48,371 nt of DNA from Lysobacter sp. A03 (lineage in GTDB: Bacteria > Pseudomonadota > Gammaproteobacteria > Xanthomonadales > Xanthomonadaceae), in NCBI RefSeq assembly GCF_000855665.1, contig NZ_JXSS01000052.1:1-48371 (forward strand). Direction: 5' to 3'. The position numbers and the translations under genes are program-made. The notes under the pieces are model-generated. The model had not been told where the DNA came from. It searched no databases and saw only the letters and a list, made by a program, of their open reading frames with translations. Within the stretch, counting starts at the first letter, position 1; each line of letters opens with the position of its first letter. Shown piece by piece: positions 42,334 through 48,371 of this stretch.

Positions 42334-44270
42334 GGCGCGCCTCCGATGCTGACCGGCGCTGGCAGATCGGCCGCCTCGTAAGCCGGCGGCTCGGGCTCCT
42401 GCGCTGCCTGCGGCAGCACCGGAACGCCGGCCAGAGGCTTGCCGCCATTGGCACGGATCCGCTTGTCACGCGCGTCCGCCTGTGCCGCCAGCCAGGTTTC
42501 GATATCGTCCGGCTGTACGTCCATCAGCCGCAGAGTGCCTTCCATCACGCTCTTGAATACCGGCGCGGCGACCGCACCGCCGCCGTAGCCGTGGCCCTTG
42601 CTGGCGTCGGGATCATCGATCACGACAACCATCGCAAAGCGCGGGTTTTCCACTGGCACCACCCCGGCAAAGAGGGCGATGTACTGGCGCGAATAGCCGC
42701 CGGTGCCGCTGAACTTGCGCGAGGTGCCGGTCTTGCCTGCGACGTGGTAACCCAGGATCGCCGCACGTGTCGCGGTGCCGCCGGTCTCGGTGACCGTCTG
42801 CATCGCGGTCAGCACCTGGCGTGCGACCTCCGGACTCATCGCTTGGGTGGACTCGTTGCGCTGGCCCTTGACGAAGGTCGGCGCGATGACCCGGCCGCCG
42901 TTGGCGATCGCTGCGTAGGCGACGGCGATCTGCAGCGGAGTGGCCGACAGGCCGTAGCCGTACGACATGGTGGCTTTGGTCGTGCCGCTCCACTGGCCCG
43001 GCGCGGCCAGCAGCCCGGACGCTTCGCCCGGGAACCCGCTGCCGGGCTTGTTGCCGTAGCCGAAGCCGTGAATGAACTCGTAAAAACCGGCGTCCGGCAG
43101 CGCCAGGGCGAGTTTCGCCGCGCCGACGTTGGAGCTCTTGGTCAGCACGCCCGTGACGGTGAGCGCGCCGTAGTTGCGGAAGTCACTGATGGTGTAGCGG
43201 CCGTTGCGCATGGTGCCGGGGTTGGTGTCGACCACGGTGTCCAGGCTGACCTTGCCGGCGGTCAGCGCCGCGCCAACGGTAATCGGCTTCATGGTCGAGC
43301 CCGGTTCCACCACGTCCGTGACAGCGCGGTTGCGGCGGGGGTCGCCCCCGCCGCCAGCGAGCTGGGTGGGGTTGTAGCTGGGCAGGTTGGCCATCGCCAG
43401 CACCTCGCCGGTGTCCACGTCCAGCACCACTGCGGAGCCCGCCGAGGCCTTGGCCTCGTGCAGCGCATGGCGCAGCTCGCGGAACGCCAGGTACTGCACC
43501 CGCCGGTCGATGGTCAGGGTCAGGTCGTGGCCGGGCTCGGCGGGGCGGATCAGGTCGACGTTCTCGATGATCCGGCCCTGGCCGTCGCGGATCACCCGCT
43601 TGGCGCCGGGCACACCGCTGAGCCAGCTGTCGAAGGCCAACTCCAGGCCTTCCTGGCCGCGGTCGTCGATGTTGGTGAAGCCGAGCACGTGGGCAATCGC
43701 CTCGCCCTGCGGGTAGAACCGGCGGAACTCGCGCTGGTTGAACACGCCCGGCACGCCCAGATCGAGGACCTGTTTGGCGCGCTCGGGATTCATCCGCCGT
43801 GCCAGGTACATGAACTCCTTGTCGGCGCGCTGGCTGAGCTTGCGTGCCAGCTCATCGGCAGGCACGCCCAGCGCCTGCGCCAGCTCGGGGATCCGGTCCG
43901 GATGCTGGAGCAGTTGCGGCGGGTTGGCCCACAGCGAATCCACCGGAGTGGAGACGGCCAGCGGTTCGCCGTTGCGGTCGGTGATCATGCCGCGCGAGGT
44001 CGGGATCGGCAGCTCGCGCAGCGAGCGCGCATCGCCCTGGCGCACGTAGAAATCGTTGTTGAGCACCTGCACGTCCAGCGCGCGTGCCACCAGCGCCACC
44101 GAGCAGACCGCCAGCGCGCCGCCGACCAGGGCCATGCGATGGCGAATGCTGTAATTGCTGCGACCGCGCAGTCGGGTTTTGGCGCCCATGCCCATGCGTT
44201 CGCGCAGACGAGCCCAGGCGGACGACCCGGGATCGCCGCTGCGGGGACGTTTGCCGGAACGCAGGCTCAC
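42330..44270 (-). CDS. ftsI: septal transpeptidase (PBP3)
   Basis: A 646-residue class B penicillin-binding protein, longer than the usual about 590 because of a basic N-terminal tail. One membrane helix (about 46-64, [20 protein letters not shown]), a pedestal ([15 protein letters not shown]), and the transpeptidase domain with the nucleophile Ser325 in [12 protein letters not shown] near 380 and KTGT near 514. It cross-links septal peptidoglycan with FtsW. The start overlaps the ftsL stop (ATGA). Confidence 0.97.
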   Translation of the reverse strand: MSLRSGKRPRSGDPGSSAWARLRERMGMGAKTRLRGRSNYSIRHRMALVGGALAVCSVALVARALDVQVLNNDFYVRQGDARSLRELPIPTSRGMITDRNGEPLAVSTPVDSLWANPPQLLQHPDRIPELAQALGVPADELARKLSQRADKEFMYLARRMNPERAKQVLDLGVPGVFNQREFRRFYPQGEAIAHVLGFTNIDDRGQEGLELAFDSWLSGVPGAKRVIRDGQGRIIENVDLIRPAEPGHDLTLTIDRRVQYLAFRELRHALHEAKASAGSAVVLDVDTGEVLAMANLPSYNPTQLAGGGGDPRRNRAVTDVVEPGSTMKPITVGAALTAGKVSLDTVVDTNPGTMRNGRYTISDFRNYGALTVTGVLTKSSNVGAAKLALALPDAGFYEFIHGFGYGNKPGSGFPGEASGLLAAPGQWSGTTKATMSYGYGLSATPLQIAVAYAAIANGGRVIAPTFVKGQRNESTQAMSPEVARQVLTAMQTVTETGGTATRAAILGYHVAGKTGTSRKFSGTGGYSRQYIALFAGVVPVENPRFAMVVVIDDPDASKGHGYGGGAVAAPVFKSVMEGTLRLMDVQPDDIETWLAAQADARDKRIRANGGKPLAGVPVLPQAAQEPEPPAYEAADLPAPVSIGGAP

Positions 44271-44533
44271 GGCCGGATCACCACGGTTTCTTCGCCTTCG
44301 GGGAACTTCATCCCGAGGCGATCGCGCGCGACCTGGTCGATGCGGTTGCTTTCCGACCAGGTGGCCTGTTCCAGCTGCAGCCGGCCGAAATCGATGTCCA
44401 GCTCATCGCGCGCCTTGTCCAGCTGGTTGAGCTCGACAAACAGCACCCGGTGGCGATGGCGCGCATGCACGACACCAAGCGCGGTGACCAGGTTGGCCAC
44501 CACCAGCACCGTCAGCAGCAGGCGGAGGATCAT
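44267..44533 (-). CDS. ftsL: cell division protein FtsL
   Basis: An 88-residue bitopic protein: an N-terminal membrane helix ([20 protein letters not shown]) and a short periplasmic coiled coil ([20 protein letters not shown]) ending in ARDRLGM-FPE. It pairs with FtsB and FtsQ. Sequence is poorly conserved in the family, so the call rests on size, topology and position. ATGA overlap with the rsmH stop; the longer open frame lies inside rsmH. Confidence 0.92.
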   Translation of the reverse strand: MILRLLLTVLVVANLVTALGVVHARHRHRVLFVELNQLDKARDELDIDFGRLQLEQATWSESNRIDQVARDRLGMKFPEGEETVVIRP

Positions 44534-45504
44534 GCGGCCTCCGGCTCGGCGAGCTTTTCGGCAACCCGCAACACCGCCGAGCGCGACCGCGGATTGACCG
44601 AGGTCTCCGCGTAGTCGGCCTTTTGCGCACCGCCGATCGCCGCCAGCAGCGGGGTGAACTCGATCCCCACCGGCAACCGCCGATTCGACGGTGGCGCCTT
44701 GGCATGACGGTTGATGAACTGCTTGACGATGCGGTCTTCCAGCGAATGGAAGCTGATCACCACCAGCCGGCCGCCGACCTTCAGGCACGCCAGTGCGGCG
44801 TCCAGACCTGCTTCCAGGTCGGCCAGCTCGCGGTTGATGAAGATACGGATCGCCTGGAAGCTGCGGGTGGCCGGGTGGATCCGGCTCTTGTCGGAGCCGG
44901 GCTTGCCGCGCGGCATCACCGCGGCGATCAGCTCGGCCAGTTGCGCCGTGCGCAGCAATGGCTGTTCCTCGCGACGGGCGACGATGGCGCGGGCGATGCG
45001 CCGGGACTGGCGCTCCTCGCCATACGTCCACAGCACGTCGGCGATTTCCTGGTCATCGGCACTGGCGAGCCAGTCCGCAGCGCTCTGCCCGCTGTCGGGG
45101 TCCATGCGCATGTCCAGCGGTCCGTCCTTGCTGAAACTGAAGCCTCGCTCGGCCACGTCCAGTTGCGGCGAAGACACGCCCAGGTCAAGGAACACGCCAT
45201 CCAGTCCGGCGCTGGCCGCCTCCCAGCTGCCCATCGCCGCGAAGCTGCCACGGAAGATCGACACCCGAGGGTCGGCGCCAAAGTCGCGCTCGGCCACCGC
45301 GATCGCATCCGGATCCTTGTCCATCAGCAGCAGGCGGCCATCGGGACCGAGCAGATCGAGCACACCGCGCGCATGGCCACCGCGACCGAAGGTACCGTCC
45401 AGATAGGTGCCCTTCCCGCTGACCTGCAAACCGTCCAGGGACTGCCGGTACATCACGGGGAGGTGGCCGGAGGGCGCTGCTCGCTCCACGCCACCGGCCG
45501 TCAT
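44530..45504 (-). CDS. rsmH: 16S rRNA m4C1402 methyltransferase
   Basis: A 324-residue methyltransferase (MraW) acting on cytosine 1402 of 16S r[16 protein letters not shown] at the N-terminus, [16 protein letters not shown] as the SAM-binding motif, [13 protein letters not shown], and the late [15 protein letters not shown] are all diagnostic. rsmI, which methylates the 2'-O of the same nucleotide, lies at 47145-47972. ATG at 45504 overlaps the mraZ stop (ATGA). Confidence 0.97.
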   Translation of the reverse strand: MTAGGVERAAPSGHLPVMYRQSLDGLQVSGKGTYLDGTFGRGGHARGVLDLLGPDGRLLLMDKDPDAIAVAERDFGADPRVSIFRGSFAAMGSWEAASAGLDGVFLDLGVSSPQLDVAERGFSFSKDGPLDMRMDPDSGQSAADWLASADDQEIADVLWTYGEERQSRRIARAIVARREEQPLLRTAQLAELIAAVMPRGKPGSDKSRIHPATRSFQAIRIFINRELADLEAGLDAALACLKVGGRLVVISFHSLEDRIVKQFINRHAKAPPSNRRLPVGIEFTPLLAAIGGAQKADYAETSVNPRSRSAVLRVAEKLAEPEAA

Positions 45505-45947
45505 AGCTGCAGGTCGAGAAGGTCCTCGCTCAGATCCTCGTCGGACACCGTCTGACGGATCTGCGCGTGGTGGGCCTGCTCGCTCCAGAGTTCGAATTTC
45601 TCGCCCATGCCCAGCAGCACGGCCTTGCGCTCGATCCCCACCGCAGCGCGGTGGCTGGAGGGAATCGTCAGGCGGCCGTTGCCGTCCAGTTCGACGAATG
45701 CCGCCGCACCCACCAGCTTGAGCTGCATGGCGCGGTTCACACGCTTCGCCTTGGGCAGCTTGTTGACCTGGTCGCGGACGCGCTCCCACGCCTCGACCGG
45801 ATACAGGTACAGCGAACCGACCTCGAACGGATTGTAGGTGATCACCAGGCGGTTGCCACAGTCACGCGCGACGTCGTCGCGGAAGGCGGTGGGCACCGCC
45901 ATCCGGCCTTTCTCGTCGATCGTGATGGCGGTTTCGCCCTGGAACAT
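45501..45947 (-). CDS. mraZ: division/cell wall cluster transcriptional repressor
   Basis: A 148-residue protein with two MraZ (AbrB-like) half domains: [19 protein letters not shown] and [17 protein letters not shown]. MraZ forms ring oligomers that bind 10-bp-spaced direct repeats in front of its own gene and represses the dcw operon. Four such repeats are found upstream at 46028-46062. First gene of the cluster. Confidence 0.97.
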   Translation of the reverse strand: MFQGETAITIDEKGRMAVPTAFRDDVARDCGNRLVITYNPFEVGSLYLYPVEAWERVRDQVNKLPKAKRVNRAMQLKLVGAAAFVELDGNGRLTIPSSHRAAVGIERKAVLLGMGEKFELWSEQAHHAQIRQTVSDEDLSEDLLDLQL

Positions 45948-46027
45948 TGCGCACCCTGGTTTTGGCCCGCCTCTGAGGGCGGTTTACCGGTCGGGCAACC
46001 GGGCATTCCCGGCTGCAGCCAAGGAAA

Positions 46028-46089
46028 ACCACTAAAAACCCGGCTTTCCCACTGATCACCACCTTAGGGAGAGCCCGGGGCGATGTCAA
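46028..46089 (-). promoter_or_regulatory. mraZ promoter with four MraZ boxes
   Basis: -35 TTGACA (46089-46084), 17 bases, -10 TAAGGT (46066-46061). Repeats GTGGT (46062-46058), GTGGG (46052-46048), CGGGT (46042-46038) and GTGGT (46032-46028) sit exactly 10 bp apart, overlapping the -10 and the start region. This fits autorepression by MraZ, whose known operator is a series of TGGG-type boxes with 10-bp period. Confidence 0.8.
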
Positions 46090-46090
46090 C

Positions 46091-46338
46091 GACTTTCAGG
46101 GGCAAATTCACTAACGGGATCAATGGCTTGCAGAACACTTGAGAGTTCAATTCAAGACTTGGCCACTAAGCGTTGTTTCGTCTCATATTTTGAGACGCAG
46201 CGCACTGGACAAGTGAACAAAGCGCAAACTTCGTCTTCACGCAGCCTTAATGCTGCGCTGCAGAAATCTGCGCTGAATGAACAGGGCCCGCCCACGCGCA
46301 CGGTATCGCCGGCGCGATTCCCGGCCGGCGGCAGCAGC
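46091..46338. other. non-coding space between rnpB and the mra promoter
   Basis: No gene seen. It is visibly less GC-rich than its surroundings and contains a perfect palindrome CGTCTCA-TATTT-TGAGACG at 46179-46197, about 90 bases upstream of the mraZ -35 box. Open frames here have no ribosome site or recognisable product. Confidence 0.5.
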
Positions 46339-46348
46339 AAAGTAAAAA
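46339..46348 (-). terminator. T-run after rnpB
   Basis: TTTTTACTTT on the minus strand directly follows the closing P1 strand of the RNase P RNA, which itself acts as the stem of a terminator. Confidence 0.6.
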
Positions 46349-46349
46349 G

Positions 46350-46732
46350 TGGCGGAGCCGGCCGATAAGCCGGGTTCTGTCGTGGACAGTCATTCCTCTA
46401 GGCGCATCGTCGCCGATACGCTCAAGCAACCTACCCGGACCCGACGCGGGCCGCGCCATGAGTCCCTATTTGGTCTTGCTCCCGGTGGGGTTTGCCATGC
46501 CGGTCTGTTGCCAGACTCGCGGTGCGCTCTTACCGCACCGTTTCACCCTTGCCACGCATCGCGCATTCTTGCGAACACCCGACCGTTCGGCGGTCTGCTC
46601 TCTGTTGCACTTTCCGTCGGCTCGCGCCGCCCAGGCGTTACCTGGCACCGTGCCCTGTGGAGCCCGGACTTTCCTCGGCACCGCAACGGATTGCTCCGCT
46701 GCGATGACGCGACTGTCTGGCCGACTCCGCCG
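46350..46732 (-). ncRNA. rnpB: RNase P RNA, bacterial type A
   Basis: The catalytic RNA that trims the 5' ends of pre-tRNAs. On the minus strand P1 GGCGGAG (46731-46725) pairs with CTCCGCC (46357-46351). CCAGACAGTCGC, then GAGGAAAGTCCGGGCTCC (P4 5' side, 46675-46658), the GGCAAACCCCACC and GGGAGCAAGACC of the CCA-binding loop, and ACAGAACCCGGCTTATCG (P4 3' side) are all in order. Length, about 383, is usual. A TAAACT at the expected -10 distance precedes it. Ends are accurate to a few bases. Confidence 0.95.
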
Positions 46733-47144
46733 CGGGCAGTTTACCGGTTGCGGGTGCGCTTCGGTGGCTTGTGCCGTCAAGTACGCACCGGGAGTTCAGC
46801 GAGAACTGATGGAAGGCTGGGTAGTTTGCGCGAGCCGACGTCTAGGAATGCGTCTGCTGGGTGCCTTAATCCGCGTCTGTGGATGTTGCGGAGGCGTTTG
46901 ATGGCGGCGGGGCGGCGCGGAGGAGCTTCATGGATGCGTAGGCGGCGCCTGCCGCGAATCCCGCTCAGCCGCGCCACGATATTCGCTTGGTGAGCGGGAC
47001 TCCCGACAGGCGCTCTGCTGGATATCGGTTGAGGGAGTCTGTTGATCGGTGATCGGGGTCTATTAAAGGCAATACGGGAAAAGCCGTGCGATTGCCGCGC
47101 AGCGGTGATCGGCGCGCACGTGCATGATCGGCAGCGTGCATGCC
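46733..47144. other. gene-free space with a two-stem palindrome and 7-bp repeats
   Basis: The 412 bases between rnpB and rsmI hold no convincing gene. They contain the rnpB promoter area at the left, a large palindrome at 46945-47013 (arms GCGCCTG/CAGGCGC and TCCCGCTCA/TGAGCGGGA), and four copies of TGATCGG (47043, 47050, 47106, 47125), two of them head to tail. Confidence 0.7.
46945..47013 (-). repeat. two-stem palindromic element
   Basis: Outer arms GCGCCTG (46945-46951) and CAGGCGC (47007-47013), a symmetric 7+7-base internal loop, inner arms TCCCGCTCA (46959-46967) and TGAGCGGGA (46991-46999), and a 23-base loop. It resembles in layout, not in sequence, the elements at 4591-4844. Confidence 0.7.
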
Positions 47145-47972
47145 TCAGCTTTCGCCGCCATACAGTGCTTTGCGCGGGGCGCCGCTGAGTTCGGCGGCGA
47201 GCTTGGCGGCAGCGGAGGGCGGCAGGTGCGCAGAAAGCTTGCCGTACAGGCGGCGGCCTTCGATCAGCTGCGACTCTGACTCGTCGGCCACGCCTTCGAC
47301 AACCAGCACGAACTCGCCCTTGCGCTGGTTGGGGTCGGCCTGCACGCGGGCCAGCAGTTCGGCGAGGCCGCCATCGAGGACAGTCTCGAACAGCTTGGTC
47401 AGCTCGCGTGCCAGCACGGCGCGCCGATCAGGACCGAATGCCGCGGCCATGTCAGTAAGCGACTCTTCGATGCGGTGGGCAGACTCATAGAACACCAGGG
47501 TGCGCGGTTCCGCGGCGAGGCGGGCCAGGCGTTCGCGACGCGCGCCGGCCTTGGCGGGCAGGAAGCCTTCGAAGGCGAAGCGGTCAGAGGCGATGCCGGC
47601 CACGCTGAGTGCGGCGATCGCGGCGCATGCGCCGGGGACGGGAGAGACCCGGATGCCCGCCGCACGCGCGGCGCGCACCAGTCGGAAACCCGGGTCGCTG
47701 ACCAGTGGCGTTCCGGCATCGGATACGAGCGCCAGCGAGTCGCCTGCCCGCAGGCGGGCGACCAACTGGCCGGCCTGGGCTTCCTCGTTGTGCTGATGCA
47801 AGGCCAGCAATGGCCGCTCCATGGCGAAGTGGGCGAGCAGCTGGCGGGTGTGGCGGGTGTCCTCGGCGCAGATGGCATCGACACTGCCCAGGACCTCCAG
47901 CGCGCGCGCGGAGATGTCGCCCAGGTTGCCAATGGGCGTAGCGACGATGTGCAGGGTGCCGGGCTTGTCCAT
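47145..47972 (-). CDS. rsmI: 16S rRNA 2'-O-ribose C1402 methyltransferase
   Basis: A 275-residue tetrapyrrole-methylase-fold enzyme. LHIVATPIGNLGDISARALEVL, then CAEDTRHTRQLL, LALVSDAGTPLVSDPGFRLV and VSPVPGACAAIAALSVAGI are the family hallmarks. It 2'-O-methylates C1402, the base RsmH also modifies. The ATG at 47972 begins directly at the conserved MDKPGTLHIVATP; the frame is open further upstream but lacks family residues. Divergent from the lipoprotein gene at 48155. Confidence 0.96.
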   Translation of the reverse strand: MDKPGTLHIVATPIGNLGDISARALEVLGSVDAICAEDTRHTRQLLAHFAMERPLLALHQHNEEAQAGQLVARLRAGDSLALVSDAGTPLVSDPGFRLVRAARAAGIRVSPVPGACAAIAALSVAGIASDRFAFEGFLPAKAGARRERLARLAAEPRTLVFYESAHRIEESLTDMAAAFGPDRRAVLARELTKLFETVLDGGLAELLARVQADPNQRKGEFVLVVEGVADESESQLIEGRRLYGKLSAHLPPSAAAKLAAELSGAPRKALYGGES

Positions 47973-48154
47973 CGCACCGATGGTAGGGATGCGCGGAGCG
48001 GATGTCGCCTTGAGTGATGTCGCGCGGGTGGATGTCGCCCACGATTCAGCCCGAGCGAAAACCCGGCGCGAGCCGAAGGCGTTCTCCTGCCGCGGCGACA
48101 GGTAGAATCGCTCCAACTCCACTGTAAACGCCGCCCTGCGGCGAGCGCTTGCCG

Positions 48155-48371
48155 ATGAAACTTCCCGATCGACGTCTGTTGCACGCCTGGCTGCTTGCCC
48201 TCGCGACCGCGGCCCTGCTGATCGGCGGTTGCACCACGATCGAACCGGTTCGCGAGCCCACCGTGTCGCGCCTGGATCCCCGTGTCCGCCCTGCCGCCCC
48301 CGCGGTGGCCAGCGGGCGCCACCCGGGGCCGAGGGCCCCCCCTCTCCGCCCGTTGGAGCACGCCACCCCCC
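48155..48371 (+). CDS. lipoprotein, partial; probable penicillin-binding protein activator LpoA
   Basis: The start of a gene cut by the window end. The first 26 residues form a lipoprotein signal (LLALATAALLIGGC, lipobox IGGC). The next 46 residues (EPVREPTVSRLDPRVRPAAP...) are low-complexity and not diagnostic. Divergent rsmI-lpoA is the usual order in gammaproteobacteria, which makes LpoA, the outer-membrane activator of PBP1a, the best guess. The last about 60 bases contain long C and G runs, and the reading there may be unreliable. Confidence 0.55.
   Translation, partial: MKLPDRRLLHAWLLALATAALLIGGCTTIEPVREPTVSRLDPRVRPAAPAVASGRHPGPRAPPLRPLEHATP

Noticed and set aside
42297-44597. A 766-codon plus-strand frame over ftsI
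   Set aside because: Antisense shadow of ftsI and ftsL with no recognisable domain.
46349-46993. Open frames on both strands over the RNase P RNA
   Set aside because: The rnpB core motifs and pairing are complete, so these frames are chance.

Overview
The window is a GC-rich chromosomal segment of a gammaproteobacterium, most likely Xanthomonadaceae/Lysobacteraceae (Lysobacter- or Luteimonas-like). The assignment is inference from gene content: a metX-metB-hom operon behind a SAM-I riboswitch, a dcw cluster without murD, an M23 peptidase next to secA, a MutT-ThiE fusion beside coaE and pilD, and very GC-rich codon use.

Region 1 (1-11.4 kb) is mixed metabolism and envelope. It holds a two-LysM muramidase/CHAP-like hydrolase, small secreted proteins, a thioredoxin-fold protein, an L-serine dehydratase gene (sdaA) broken by one missing base, and the methionine operon metX-metB-hom read leftward from a promoter and SAM-I riboswitch. 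It also holds a phytase-like lipoprotein overlapping an M23-like protein, and an SseB-like gene that also carries a one-base frameshift. Between sdaA and hom lies a pair of inverted, structured repeats in which the paired arms differ but the unpaired strands are conserved. This is the most unusual feature in the window.

Region 2 (11.4-24.4 kb) is a type IV pilus locus. A sigma-54 promoter with a cluster of GTCAC boxes precedes two tandem pilin genes. A GT-C membrane protein (candidate pilin oligosaccharyltransferase) follows. A leftward, translationally coupled four-gene glycan cassette comes next (GT2, methyltransferase, flippase-like membrane protein, GT4), then pilB, pilC, pilD and coaE. 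A Nudix-ThiE fusion converges on coaE.

Region 3 (24.4-46.1 kb) is read almost entirely leftward and is the division and cell wall (dcw) cluster: mraZ, rsmH, ftsL, ftsI, murE, murF, mraY, ftsW, murG, murC, ddl, ftsQ, ftsA, ftsZ, lpxC, then an M23 peptidase and secA, with dciA divergent from the M23 gene. From mraZ through ftsA every junction overlaps; the first true gap lies before ftsZ. A promoter with four 10-bp-spaced MraZ boxes precedes mraZ. secA has a terminator-like hairpin in its short leader.

Region 4 (46.3 kb to the end) holds the RNase P RNA gene, a gene-free stretch with a two-stem palindrome, rsmI, and the start of a divergent lipoprotein gene, probably lpoA, cut by the window edge.
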